DNA of 64,000 bases from Kofleriaceae bacterium. Its GTDB lineage: Bacteria; Myxococcota_A; Polyangia; Haliangiales; Haliangiaceae. The stretch covers positions 62,001 through 126,000 of the forward strand of contig JACKDR010000001.1 in the NCBI GenBank assembly GCA_020633495.1, in the 5' to 3' direction. Below are positions 11,409 to 25,200 of the stretch, one piece after another (the stretch's first letter is position 1; each line of letters begins with the position of its first letter). Below the pieces are notes generated by a model. It ran no database searches. It had not been told where the DNA came from and saw only the letters and a list, made by a program, of their open reading frames with translations. The translations under genes were made by a program, and so were the position numbers.

Positions 11409-11466
11409 TAGGGATTGCAACGACCGACGCCCCACCGCTGCCCCACCAATGACCGGAGGACTCTCG

Positions 11467-12264
11467 ATGCGCAAGCTGCTCTCTGCCCTGGGCCTGATGA
11501 TGGCCTTCGTCGCCACGGGCTGTACCCTGTACTTCGGGCCCGACGACGACGACGACCGTTACTACTCGTACTGCGACCAGTCCGGCTGCTGGACCTGTGA
11601 TTCGGTCACCGGCGACTGCTGGCAGGACGGCGGCGGTTGGGGCTGCACCAGCGACTGGGACTGCGCCGCGGGCTGCTACTGCGACGAGTCCTCGGGTGGC
11701 TGCGTCGAGACCGGCTTCTGCAACAGCGACGCTGATTGCGGCCCCGGCTACACCTGTGACGACCGGCAGTCGTGCGTGCCCGAGGGCGGCGACGAGTGCT
11801 GGTACTACGGCTGCTCGTGGGGCGAGTACTGCGGTCCCAACGGTGACTGCGTGCCCAGCACCACCTGCAACACCGCCACCGACTGCGACCCCGGCTACGA
11901 CTGCATCTCGGGCACCTGCACCCCGACCGGCTGCGTCGACGACAGCTGGTGCGCCGCCGGCTGCTACTGCGACGAGGAGTCCGGTGGCTGCGTCGAGACC
12001 GGCTACTGCACCGCCGACACCGACTGCCTCGCCGGCCAGATCTGCGACACCGACCGGTCGACCTGCATCCCCGACGACAGCCCGCCCACCTGCCCCGAGC
12101 TGGGCGAGACCGACTGCCTCAACCGCGACGACTGCCTGACCACCTACACCGGCATCAACTGCACCAAGCCCGACGGCTCGGCCTGCCAGTCCGGTGACAG
12201 CGGCTGCACCTGCGAGAGCTTCGTGTTCGCCGCCTGCGTCGACGTCGCGCCGCCGGCTCCCTGA
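11467..12264 (+). CDS. Cys-rich lipoprotein under sigma-54 control
   Basis: 265 residues. Signal peptide with lipobox VATGC (Cys19), then an acidic GPDDDDD stretch, which suggests outer-membrane sorting. The mature part has more than 35 Cys, arranged in two related modules: each contains CAAGCYCDE(E)SSGGCVETG followed by DxDCxxGxxCDxxxSxC. The modules resemble small disulfide-rich repeats in myxobacterial surface proteins. The ATG is preceded by GGAGG. A sigma-54 promoter and candidate activator sites suggest induction during development or by nutrient stress (inference). A strong terminator follows, so it is monocistronic. Confidence 0.85.
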   Translation: MRKLLSALGLMMAFVATGCTLYFGPDDDDDRYYSYCDQSGCWTCDSVTGDCWQDGGGWGCTSDWDCAAGCYCDESSGGCVETGFCNSDADCGPGYTCDDRQSCVPEGGDECWYYGCSWGEYCGPNGDCVPSTTCNTATDCDPGYDCISGTCTPTGCVDDSWCAAGCYCDEESGGCVETGYCTADTDCLAGQICDTDRSTCIPDDSPPTCPELGETDCLNRDDCLTTYTGINCTKPDGSACQSGDSGCTCESFVFAACVDVAPPAP

Positions 12265-12320
12265 CCGACTCCGCGTCCTCCGGACACGTTCCCGCCAGAC
12301 CAGGTCCCCCCTGGCCCTCG

Positions 12321-12361
12321 GACCCCCGGTCGCTTCCTGCGCCCGGGGGTCTTCCCTTTTT
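12321..12361 (+). terminator. Rho-independent terminator
   Basis: A perfect 9-bp GC stem (GACCCCCGG/CCGGGGGTC, 13-nt loop) followed by TTCCC and five T residues. It ends the sigma-54-driven lipoprotein transcript. Confidence 0.85.
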
Positions 12362-12425
12362 CGGCGCCGCGCCGCCCGCCCGCGCCTGCGACATCGGCGG
12401 CTCGCCCGCGGCGCGCGCTTCGGGC

Positions 12426-12431
12426 TAGGCT
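12426..12431 (+). promoter_or_regulatory. putative -10 (TAGGCT), leaderless start
   Basis: TAGGCT lies 6 nt before an ATG without a ribosome-binding site. The same hexamer and spacing occur at 29958. Confidence 0.45.
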
Positions 12432-12437
12432 CCGACC

Positions 12438-12875
12438 ATGGGGTTCGCCTTCGACGAGACGATGTCCGGGACCATGGAGCGGGTCGACCAGCCGGGCCAG
12501 GCGGTCCCGTTCAGCTTCTCGATCCACGTCCACGCGCCGTCGCTGGGCCGGCACCTGCGAGACGGCAAGGCCACGCTGCGGGGCACGGTCGAGGCCCCGG
12601 GGCTGGCCGCGTCGGCCGCGCTGGAAGGCGAGATCACGATGCGGCCGCTGGGCCGGCGCCTGATCCGCTACGAGTTCGAGTTCGATGGCGACGACGGCCG
12701 CCGCTACCGGTTCGCCGGCCAGAAGGACATCCGCTGGACCGACCTGCGGCGGTCGTGGACCACCCTGCCCGGCGAGATCACGGACGCCGCCGGGGCCCTG
12801 GTGGCCCGCTGCCTGACCCGGTTCGACGCCCGGGCCGACTGGCTCCAGTTCGCCTCGAGCTGGCGCCCGGCCTGA
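12438..12875 (+). CDS. small beta-rich protein resembling a domain fused to some GMC oxidoreductases
   Basis: 145 residues with no signal peptide. The pattern FDETMSGTMER, FSFSIHVHAPSLGRHL, ATLRGTVEAPGLA, then RLIRYEFEFDGDDGRRYRFAGQK and a closing WTTLPGEIT resembles, from memory, the beta-domain attached to large GMC oxidoreductase/hydrolase fusion proteins. Here it stands alone. The role is unknown; a lipid- or membrane-associated function is a guess. Starts at an ATG 6 nt after TAGGCT. Confidence 0.65.
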   Translation: MGFAFDETMSGTMERVDQPGQAVPFSFSIHVHAPSLGRHLRDGKATLRGTVEAPGLAASAALEGEITMRPLGRRLIRYEFEFDGDDGRRYRFAGQKDIRWTDLRRSWTTLPGEITDAAGALVARCLTRFDARADWLQFASSWRPA

Positions 12876-12957
12876 GCCCGGCGTCCGCGCCGGGGCGGGC
12901 GCGGCGAGCCCCGCGCCGCCCGCGGGCCGGATCCGCGCAACGCCCCGTCTTGCCAGG

Positions 12958-12985
12958 TTGCCGGGCGCGCCCTGGACCTTATGGT
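12958..12985 (+). promoter_or_regulatory. putative sigma-70 promoter of secA
   Basis: TTGCCG, 16-nt spacer, TATGGT, about 58 nt before the secA ATG. Confidence 0.35.
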
Positions 12986-13042
12986 GACCTCACCCCGACC
13001 GTGAGCGTCGTGGTATGCATCGGCGTTCCAACGGACGGCACC

Positions 13043-16246
<3,204 letters not shown>

Positions 16247-16257
16247 GAGCGTCGACG

Positions 16258-17445
16258 GTGGCCGACGTCGGGTGCCCTGGGTTCCGGTTCGCCGGGGCCC
16301 GGGGCGGCATCAAGCACAAGGCCGGGCTCGACGTCGCGCTGATCGCGTGCGATCGGCCGGCGACCGCCGCGGCGGTCTTCACCAGCAACCGGGTCAAGGC
16401 CGCGCCGGTCCGGCTGTCGCAGCGGACGCTGCGCGCCGCCGGCGGCGCCGGCATCCGCGGCGTCGTCGTCAACAGCGGCAACGCCAACGCCTGCACCGGG
16501 CCGCGCGGCGCCGCCGACGCCCGCCGCATGCAGGCCGAGGCCGCCGCCGCGATCGGCTGCGCGCCAGGCGAGGTGCTGGTGGCGTCGACCGGCGTGATCG
16601 GCACGCCGCTGCCCATGGACCGGGTCGACGCCGGCATCGCGCTGGCCGGCGCGGCGCTGGCCAGGGGCGGCTTCGGCCGGTTCGCCGAGGCGATCCTGAC
16701 CACCGACCGCGGCCCCAAGACCGCGCGCCGGACCGTGCGCCTCGGCGGTCGCAAGGTGACGCTGCTCGGCTGCACCAAGGGCGCGGGGATGATCGCGCCC
16801 AACATGGCGACCACCCTGACCTTCGTCACCACCGACGCGGCGATCGGGCCGGCGGCGCTGGCGGCGGCGACCCGCGCCGCGGTCGGGCCGACGTTCAACG
16901 CGATCGCGGTCGACGGCGACACCTCGACCAACGACATGCTGACCGTGCTCGCCGGCGGCGCCGGTCGCAAGCTCGCCGGCAAGGACCTCGCCGGCTTCAC
17001 CGCCGCGCTGCAGGACCTGCTCGGCGACCTCGCGCGCCAGCTGATCACCGACGGCGAGGGCGTCCACCACGTCGTCGAGGTCTACGTCCGCGGCGCCGCG
17101 TCGGCGCGCGCCGGCCAGGCGGTGGCGCGGCGCATCGCGACGTCGCCGCTGGTCAAGACCGCGATCGCCGGTGGCGATCCCAACTGGGGTCGCATCCTGT
17201 GCGCGGTCGGCAACGCCGGCGTCGCGATCCGGCCCGAGCGCATCGCGGTGTGGCTCGACGAGCAGCCGCTGTGCAGCGCCGGCGCCCGCGCCGCCGATCA
17301 CGACGAGGCGGCGGCGGCGGCGGTGATGCAGCGGCCGAGCTACACGATGACCGTGGAGCTGGGCCAGGGCCGCGCCGAGGCCCGGTACCTGGCGTGCGAC
17401 CTGTCGCACGAGTACGTGACGATCAACGCCGACTACCGGACCTGA
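16258..17445 (+). CDS. argJ: bifunctional ornithine acetyltransferase / N-acetylglutamate synthase
   Basis: 395 residues, family length. Contains VNSGNANACTG, VASTGVIGTPLPM and the autocleavage region KGAGMIAPNMATTLTF, where cleavage before Thr185 should give alpha and beta chains. The usual MATML is MATTL here. IAGGDPNWGRI and the C-terminal EYVTINADYRT are further signatures. ArgJ recycles the acetyl group in arginine biosynthesis. The start is GTG with TAGGAG upstream; it follows secA by 11 nt and is probably co-transcribed. No other arginine genes are nearby. Confidence 0.96.
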   Translation: MADVGCPGFRFAGARGGIKHKAGLDVALIACDRPATAAAVFTSNRVKAAPVRLSQRTLRAAGGAGIRGVVVNSGNANACTGPRGAADARRMQAEAAAAIGCAPGEVLVASTGVIGTPLPMDRVDAGIALAGAALARGGFGRFAEAILTTDRGPKTARRTVRLGGRKVTLLGCTKGAGMIAPNMATTLTFVTTDAAIGPAALAAATRAAVGPTFNAIAVDGDTSTNDMLTVLAGGAGRKLAGKDLAGFTAALQDLLGDLARQLITDGEGVHHVVEVYVRGAASARAGQAVARRIATSPLVKTAIAGGDPNWGRILCAVGNAGVAIRPERIAVWLDEQPLCSAGARAADHDEAAAAAVMQRPSYTMTVELGQGRAEARYLACDLSHEYVTINADYRT

Positions 17446-17468
17446 AGCGATCGAGGCGACCCCACGAA

Positions 17469-17564
17469 GGTTCGCCGTCGCCGATGGCGAACCGGCCGCG
17501 GCCCGCCGCCTCGACTCCGCCCTCGCGGCTTCGCCGCTCGGGCTCCGCTCGGCGTGAGCGGAGA
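17469..17564. other. two perfect hairpins after argJ
   Basis: GGTTCGCC/GGCGAACC at 17469-17493 and CTCCGCTC/GAGCGGAG at 17544-17564. Neither has a T-run. They may be factor-dependent terminators or mRNA 3'-end structures of secA-argJ. Confidence 0.35.
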
Positions 17565-17612
17565 CCGGGGGCGCCACGGTGCCTTGCCTCCCGAAACCGT
17601 GCCGGTTCTGCC

Positions 17613-17725
<113 letters not shown>

Positions 17726-17793
17726 GGCTGCGCCCGCGACGCGACACCACAGCGTCGTCACGACGATGACGCATCGCATCCGCGGAGCGTCCG

Positions 17794-17822
17794 TTGACAT
17801 CCGTTGAAGCGCCATCAGATAG
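17794..17822 (+). promoter_or_regulatory. putative sigma-70 promoter of ald
   Basis: A perfect TTGACA, 17-nt spacer and AGATAG, ending 10 nt before the ATG. There is no ribosome-binding site, so the transcript would be leaderless or nearly so. Confidence 0.45.
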
Positions 17823-17832
17823 TCCGCCCGCC

Positions 17833-18942
<1,110 letters not shown>

Positions 18943-18955
18943 GCCGCGCCGCGGC

Positions 18956-18982
18956 GCCGCGCGCGCGGTGAGCGCGCGCGGC
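18956..18982. terminator. perfect 11-bp GC hairpin between convergent genes
   Basis: The arms GCCGCGCGCGC and GCGCGCGCGGC enclose a GGTGA loop between the ends of ald and the PhoD-like gene. There is no T-run. Its position suits a bidirectional, factor-dependent terminator. Confidence 0.45.
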
Positions 18983-20535
18983 TACGCCGGCGCCAGCGCG
19001 CGCTCCCACAGCACCGCGCCGTCGCCGCCGTGCAGGCGCGCGACCAGCGCGCGATCGCGCGGCTGGTAGGCGAGCGCGCCGAAGCTCATCAGGCCGCCGG
19101 CGGGGCCGCTGCCGAACTGCGCCGGCGTCGGCGCGCGCGCGAACACGACCTCGGGGCCGAACGTGGGATCGAGCGGGTTGGGCCCGAACGCGCCGGCGTG
19201 CAGCGGTCCGGCGACCAGCTCCCAGAACGGATCGAAGTCGTGGAACGCGGCGCGCGCCGGGTCGTAGCGATGGGCCGCCGCGTAGTGGACGTCCGCGGTC
19301 AGCCAGACGACGTTGCGGACGCCGCGGGCCCGCAGCCCGGCGAGGATCGCGGCGACCTCGTGCTCGCGGCCCAGCGGCGGGCCCGGGTCGCCCTGGGCGA
19401 AGCCCTCCTGGCGACCGGCGCCGTCGGGCGGCGGCGGTCCGTCGGGGATGACCAGGCCGAGCGGCTGATCGCAGGCGACGATCTTCCAGGTCGCGGTCGA
19501 CGCCGCCAGGGTCTCGACCAGCCACGCGGCCTGGGTCGCGCCCAGCATCGCGGTCGCCGGCCCGGCGGCGGCGTCGCGGCCGGCGCCGTTGCGGCCACGC
19601 GCCGAGCGCGCGTCGAGCACGATCACCTCGACGTCGGGGTGCGGCCGCGCCGCGCGCCAGATCCGGTCGTCGGGGCCGCGGCGCACCGCGAAGTAGTCGA
19701 GGAAGGCGCGGCGCGCCCGCGCCGCCAGGGTGTCGACGTCGCGGACCTGGTAGCGGTCGTCGTCGAGGCGCTGCCCCGGGTACCAGTTGTTGAGGGTCTC
19801 GTGATCGTCCCACTGCGCGATCATCGCGACCTCGGCGAGCAGGCCGCGGTAGTGCTCGTCGAGCAGGTTGTAGGCGTGGTTGCCCCAGAACTCGGCCTGG
19901 GTCTCGGCGACCTTGGCCTTGGCGGCGGTGGTGAGGTTGCGCCACAGCCCGCCGCCGGGCAGCCGGACCGCGGCCTCGATGGGGACGTCGGCGTAGACCG
20001 CGTCGCCGGAGTGGACGAACAGGTCGGGCGCCAGCCGCCGCAGCGCCGCGAACGCCGGCAGGCCGCCGCGCCGCGGATCGATGCCCCAGCCCTGGCCGCA
20101 GACGTCGCCCGACCAGGCCAGCAGGAACGGCTCGCCGGCGCCCCGGACCCGCAGCCGCCCCGGGGTCGCCGCGCTGACGCCGCCGTCGTCGGCCTCGAGC
20201 GACACCTGGTAGCGGACGTCGCCGGCGGGCAGGCCGGCGACCTCGACCGCGCCGCACAGGTCGGTGCCGGCGTCGACCCGGGGCCCGTCGACCCGGTGGC
20301 CGTCGCGATCGCCGGGGCCCCACCACTCGACCCGCAGCCGCCCCGGCGCCGCCGCGCGCGCCCACAGGCGGGCGCGGCCGCGATCCAGATCCCCGGCCTG
20401 GACCGCCTCCGGCGCCGCCGGCAGGCCCCGCAGGACCGCCGGGGCGCGGCGGCAACAGGCCGCCACCGCCGCGGCGCCGAGCCCGGCCAGGACCTCGCGG
20501 CGGCGGATGCGGCGGGCCACGGCCCAGGCTACCAC
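18982..20535 (-). CDS. PhoD-like metallophosphatase, Tat-exported
   Basis: 517 residues. The N-terminus RRIRRREVLAGLGAAAVAACC is a twin-arginine signal ending in a possible lipobox. PhoD signatures are SGDVCGQGWG, FVHSGDAVYADVP, QWDDHETLNNW and WLTADVHYAAAH, which supply metal ligands. Family enzymes are periplasmic or surface phosphodiesterases/phosphomonoesterases binding Ca and Fe. The GTG start has GAGGA 6 nt upstream; a second GTG five codons later (VARRIRR) follows TAGCCT by 5 nt and could be used by a leaderless transcript. Confidence 0.9.
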   Translation of the reverse strand: MVAWAVARRIRRREVLAGLGAAAVAACCRRAPAVLRGLPAAPEAVQAGDLDRGRARLWARAAAPGRLRVEWWGPGDRDGHRVDGPRVDAGTDLCGAVEVAGLPAGDVRYQVSLEADDGGVSAATPGRLRVRGAGEPFLLAWSGDVCGQGWGIDPRRGGLPAFAALRRLAPDLFVHSGDAVYADVPIEAAVRLPGGGLWRNLTTAAKAKVAETQAEFWGNHAYNLLDEHYRGLLAEVAMIAQWDDHETLNNWYPGQRLDDDRYQVRDVDTLAARARRAFLDYFAVRRGPDDRIWRAARPHPDVEVIVLDARSARGRNGAGRDAAAGPATAMLGATQAAWLVETLAASTATWKIVACDQPLGLVIPDGPPPPDGAGRQEGFAQGDPGPPLGREHEVAAILAGLRARGVRNVVWLTADVHYAAAHRYDPARAAFHDFDPFWELVAGPLHAGAFGPNPLDPTFGPEVVFARAPTPAQFGSGPAGGLMSFGALAYQPRDRALVARLHGGDGAVLWERALAPA

Positions 20536-20618
20536 GCCAAGTCCTCGTGATCCCGAGCGGTTCGGCGATTGTCGCGGCGGGAATACCAGCCGGCGACCGT
20601 CTGGTAGAACGGGTTGTG

Positions 20619-21290
20619 ATGCTGACCCGCCGCAAGGCTCGCCGCAGCGAGTTCGAGGACACCGCGCTGGTGCACCTCGACGCCCTGTACGGCGCCGCCT
20701 GTCGGTTGACCCGCAACACGCGCGACGCCGAGGATCTGGTCCAGGAGACCGTGCTCAGGGCCTACCGGTTCTGGGACAGCTTCGAGAAGAACTCGAACTG
20801 CAAGGCGTGGCTGCTGCGGATCCTGACCAACACGTTCATCAACGAGTACCAGCGGCGCAAGCGCAGCCGCCAGGTGCTCGACGCGGCCACCGCCGAGCAG
20901 GACGCCACCGACGGCGTCCTCGTCCACGAGGCGGCGGTGGCGCAGCGCAGCCCCGAGGCGATGCTGCTCGAGCGCAGCGTCTCCGACGACGTCCAGCGCG
21001 CGCTCGACGCCCTGCCGGAGGACTTCCGGGTCGCCGTCGTGCTCTGCGACATCGAGGGGCTGTCGTACAAGGAGATCGCCGAGGTCATGGGGACCCCGGT
21101 CGGCACCGTCATGAGCCGGCTGTTCCGCGGCCGTCGCCTGCTGCAGGCGTCGCTGCGCGACTTCGCGGTCCAGCACGGCTACGTCCGCGGCGACGCCGCG
21201 GCGCCCGCCGCCGCCAGCCCCGCCTCCCCGTCCACCGACGAGGCCCCCATCGACCTGGCCCACTACCGCCAGACCCGGCGCCCCTCGTGA
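20619..21290 (+). CDS. ECF sigma factor
   Basis: 223 residues. Region 2 reads LYGAACRLTRNTRDAEDLVQET, with FWDSFEKNSNCKAWLLRILTN. Region 4 reads ALPEDFRVAVVLCDIEGLSYKEIAEVMGTPVGTVMSRLFRGRR. WLLRILTNTFINEYQRRKR resembles the SigR/RpoE group that works with zinc anti-sigma factors, consistent with the next gene. A C-terminal extension of about 35 residues is Ala/Pro-rich. The ATG lies 8 nt after TAGAAC; a GTG one codon earlier is possible. Confidence 0.93.
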   Translation: MLTRRKARRSEFEDTALVHLDALYGAACRLTRNTRDAEDLVQETVLRAYRFWDSFEKNSNCKAWLLRILTNTFINEYQRRKRSRQVLDAATAEQDATDGVLVHEAAVAQRSPEAMLLERSVSDDVQRALDALPEDFRVAVVLCDIEGLSYKEIAEVMGTPVGTVMSRLFRGRRLLQASLRDFAVQHGYVRGDAAAPAAASPASPSTDEAPIDLAHYRQTRRPS

Positions 21291-21309
21291 GCCACCCAGG
21301 TTTTCCACG

Positions 21310-22119
21310 ATGACCCGTCTCTCCGACATCTGCGCCAGCATCGACACCCTGGCCATGACCTACCTCGACGACGAGCTCGCCGACGAGGAGCTCCGCGACC
21401 TCGAGCTGCACCTGCGCGAGTGCGCGTCGTGCCGCGACCGGGTCGACGCCGAGCGCCACGAGCTCGATCAGCTGCGGCGGCGCCTGCAGGCGCCGCCGGC
21501 GCCGGACCTGATGCGGGCCCGGATCGCCGCCTCGCTCGATCGCGAGGACGCGACCCTGGGCCGCGCCGAGTGGCGCTCGCGCCTCGCCGCGTGGTCGCTG
21601 CCCGCCGCCGCGACCCTGGTCGCCGCCGCCGCGCTGCTCTTGTTCGTCGTCAACCGCAACCCGCCGGTCGCGCCCGAGGGCGTGGTCCGCGCCGTGGTCG
21701 AGACCGGCCACCTCGACTCGCCCCGGGTCCGCCCCGGCGCGGTGCGGCCGGCCGGCACCGCCGGCGGCTCGGTCGAGAGCGTCGACCGGATCGCGTCGTG
21801 GAAGGCCAAGCGGCCCCTCGCTGGCCGCACGGTCAGCAACCAGCTCTACCAGATCACCACCGACTGGGGCGCCCAGCTGGTGGTCCAGGCCAGCATCCTC
21901 GACGCGCGCAACCTCGACCTGTCGATCGGCGAGCGCACCTCGGTGGCCGGGACGTCGCTGTACGTCGCCTCGGTGAACGGCCTGTCGGTGGTCACCTACG
22001 TCGCGCCCACCGGCGTCGGCTACATCTTCAGCTCCGACAGCCTGATGCCGGGCGACCTGGCCCGGGTGGTCGTGCAGTACCAGCTGGTCGACCGCATCGG
22101 CGCCCAGATCAGCGACTGA
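21310..22119 (+). CDS. membrane-anchored zinc anti-sigma factor
   Basis: 269 residues. A cytoplasmic ZAS domain carries His34-x3-Cys38-x2-Cys41 (ELHLRECASCRD), with Cys8 a possible fourth ligand. A transmembrane helix spans about 97-114. A periplasmic domain of about 150 residues contains SNQLYQITTDWGAQLVVQASIL and no known enzymatic motif. It should hold the adjacent ECF sigma factor inactive until an envelope or redox signal. It follows the sigma gene by 19 nt in the same operon. The periplasmic part may sense the signal (inference). Confidence 0.88.
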   Translation: MTRLSDICASIDTLAMTYLDDELADEELRDLELHLRECASCRDRVDAERHELDQLRRRLQAPPAPDLMRARIAASLDREDATLGRAEWRSRLAAWSLPAAATLVAAAALLLFVVNRNPPVAPEGVVRAVVETGHLDSPRVRPGAVRPAGTAGGSVESVDRIASWKAKRPLAGRTVSNQLYQITTDWGAQLVVQASILDARNLDLSIGERTSVAGTSLYVASVNGLSVVTYVAPTGVGYIFSSDSLMPGDLARVVVQYQLVDRIGAQISD

Positions 22120-22210
22120 CCGAGGCCGCGGCGCGGTGGCGCAGGCGGCGCGCGGCGGCGCGCGCTTATCGAAGTGCGCGCGCGAGGTCGAGTTGAGGCG
22201 CCGGCCGGGA

Positions 22211-22216
22211 TATCAT
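22211..22216 (+). promoter_or_regulatory. putative -10 (TATCAT) of frzS-like gene
   Basis: TATCAT lies 23 nt before the ATG. A weak TCGAGT is 17 nt upstream as a possible -35. Confidence 0.3.
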
Positions 22217-22239
22217 TCCTGCGGGGGCACCACCGCCGC

Positions 22240-25200
22240 ATGAGCCATCGCCGCATCCTGCTCGTCGACACCGACCGCGCGTTCCACCAGCTGCTCGAGG
22301 ACCAGCTCGGTCCCTACGGCTTCGAGATCGTCGCGACCAGCCCGACCGAGGGCGACGTCCTGGCCCGGGTGCCGCAGCTCGAGCCGGCGCTGATCGTCAT
22401 CGCCGTCGACGAGCCCGACAAGGTCGGCTACGCGCTGTGCAACAAGGCCAAGAAGGGCGTCGCCGCGTCGATCCCGGTGATCCTGGTGACCGCGACGGTG
22501 ACGCCCAAGAGCTTCGCCAACCACCGCAAGATCAAGATCCACGCCGACGAGTACATCGACAAGCGCGGCCTCAACCCGGCCGAGGTCGTCGGCAAGATCG
22601 ACAACCTGATCGGCCTCGGCGAGGCCGAGCTCGACGAGCTGCACATCCCGGTCGAGGTCGACGACGTCGCGATCGACCTCGCCGACGCGGTCGAGGTCGA
22701 GGTCGAGGTCGAGGTCGAGCCGATCGGCGACGACGGCGTCGACGAGTTCGACGAAGGCAACGCCACCTCGCTGGCGCCGCCGCGGGTCACCGACGCCCTG
22801 CTCGACGCCGATCTCGACGACGCGTTCGCCGCGCTGACCGGCATCGGCGACGAGCCCGCGGTCGAGGCGTCGCCGGCGCCGATGCCGCCGCCGGCCCCCG
22901 CGACGCCGCCGGCGCGGCCCCAGCGCTGCAGCGAGCCGCCGCCGCTACCGCCGTCGGTGACGGCGGCCCGGGACCCGCGCCGCTGCCGCCGGTCGACGAG
23001 CTCGAGGTCGCCGAGCCGCCGCCGCGCGCCGCCAGCGAGCCCGCGATCCTCACCAGCGCCGTGGTCCAGGACTTCGTCACCGAGGAGCCCTCGATGGGGG
23101 TCCCCGAGCCGATCGACCAGGGGCCCGACGAGGTCGACGCCAGCGAGTGGAGCGGCGAGATCCCCGAGCCGATCGAGCCCGGCGACTTCGACAGCGAGGA
23201 GCGCACCAGCGCCGGCGGCCCGCCGCTGTCCGACATGCTGCGCAGCGACGCCGCGCCGTCGGTCGGCCGCGCCGATCCCGCCGCCGAGCCCTCGGTGGCG
23301 GACCTCGATCTGCCGATGGAGGTCGAGATCTCGTCCGACGCGGCGATGGAGCTGCCGGTCGAGCTCGAGGTCGAGATGGCCAGCCCGTCCGAGGACGACG
23401 CCGCGCTGGACCTGGCGCTCGAGATGGCGCCGTTCGACGCCGAGCCGGAGGCGATCGCGGCCGAGCCCGAGCCCATCGCGGCCGAGCCCGCCGTCGAGCC
23501 CGAGCCGGTCGCCGTCGAGCCCGAGCCCGAGCCCGAGCCGGTCGCCGTGGCCGTCGAGCCCGAGCCCGTCGCCGTGGCCGTCGAGCCCGAGCCCGTCGCC
23601 GCCGAGCCCGAGCCCGAGCCCGTCGCCGCCGAGCCCGAGCCCGTCGCCGCCGAGCCCGAGCCCGAGCCCGTCGCCGCCGAGCCCGAGCCGGTCGACGCCG
23701 GCCTCGACCTCGGCCTCGAGGAGGTCGCGGCCCGCGCCGACGCCGAGCAATCCGGCGTCCACGACCGCCGCACGCTGCAGAAGATCCACGTCCTCGAGCG
23801 CGAGAACGCGCGCCTCAAGGCCGAGGTCGACAAGGCCCGGCACGCCGCCGACGCGCCCAAGGGGCCGTCGCGCGAGCGCGAGTTCCTGCACCTGCGCGAG
23901 ATGATCGCCGGCAAGGATCGCGAGATCCTCGAGCTGCGCGACGAGCTGGTCGCCAAGGACCGGCAGATCCTCGACGGCAAGGAGCGGCTGCGCCAGCTCC
24001 AGCACGCCAAGGCCCAGCTCGAGGGCAAGAACCTCGAGCTCGAGCAGCGCATCATCGGCGACGTCGACAAGGTCGAGGCCGCCGAGATCGCGCGCAAGGA
24101 TCTCGAGGTCCGCGCCGCCGAGCTGGCCACCAGGCTGGCCGCGCTCGAGAGCAAGGCCCGGAGCGACGCCGACGCCGCGGCCCGCGCGCTGGCCGAGAAG
24201 GCGGCCCAGGCCGCGCACCTCGACAAGGAGCTGACCGCCGCGCGCGCCCGCGCCAGCGAGCTCGAGCGCGAGCACACCGAGACCATCGCGCAGCTGACCC
24301 GCGCCCACGAGGCCCAGGCCGCCGAGCTGCGCGCCGAGGGCGAGCGCGGCCGCGAGGACGCGGTCGAGGCCCTGCGCACCGAGCTGGCCCAGGCCCAGGG
24401 TGCGCGGATCGCCGCGCTCGAGGCCGAGCACGCCGAGGCGCTCGCCGCCCGCGACGCCGCCCGCGACCGCGCGGTCGCCGACGCCCAGGCCGAGGCCGCG
24501 GCCCGGATCGCCGCGCTCGAGGACGCCCACGGCGACGCCCTCGCGTCCGCCAAGGCCGACGCCGGCGCCGCCCTCGCCGCCGAGAAGGCCCGCGCCGAGC
24601 AGGCGCTCGCCGCCGAGCAGGCCTGCGCCGAGAGGCGCTCGCCGCCGAGCAGGCGCGCGCCGATCAGGCGGTGTCCGACGCCGCCGCCCACCTCGAGCAG
24701 GTCACGGCCGACGCCGAGGCGCGCCTCGAGGCCGCCGTCGCCGCCGCCCAGGCCGCGGCCCAGGAGGAGCTGGGCGCGGTGGTCGCCGCCCACCAGGGCG
24801 AGGTCGAGCGGTTGCGCGCCGAGCACGCCGCCGCGCTCGAGGCTGCGCGGCGAGCTCGAGGCCAGCTCGCCCAGACCCGCGCCGCCGCGATCGCCGAGCG
24901 CGATCGGCTCACCACCGAGCGCGACGCGTCGCGCGCGGCCATGGCCGAGGCCGAGGACCGCCACGCCGCCGCCGCCGAGGCGCTGGCCACCGCCCACGCC
25001 GAGGAGCTCGCCGCTCGCGCACCGCGCTGGAGGAGGCCGAGCAGCGCCACGGCGCCGCCGCCGCGGCGCTGGCCGCCAGCCACGACGAGGAGGCCGCGAC
25101 GCTGCGGGCCCAGCTCGCCGCGGCCACGGCGAAGGCCGCCGAGGACGTCGCCGCCGCCGCGCGAGCGCGACCAGGCCGTCGACGAGCTGACCCGTCGCCA

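Noticed and set aside
20580..20605. GGAATAC ... CGTC element before the ECF sigma gene as an autoregulated promoter
   Set aside because: The spacing (about 13 nt) is too short for known ECF promoters of this type.
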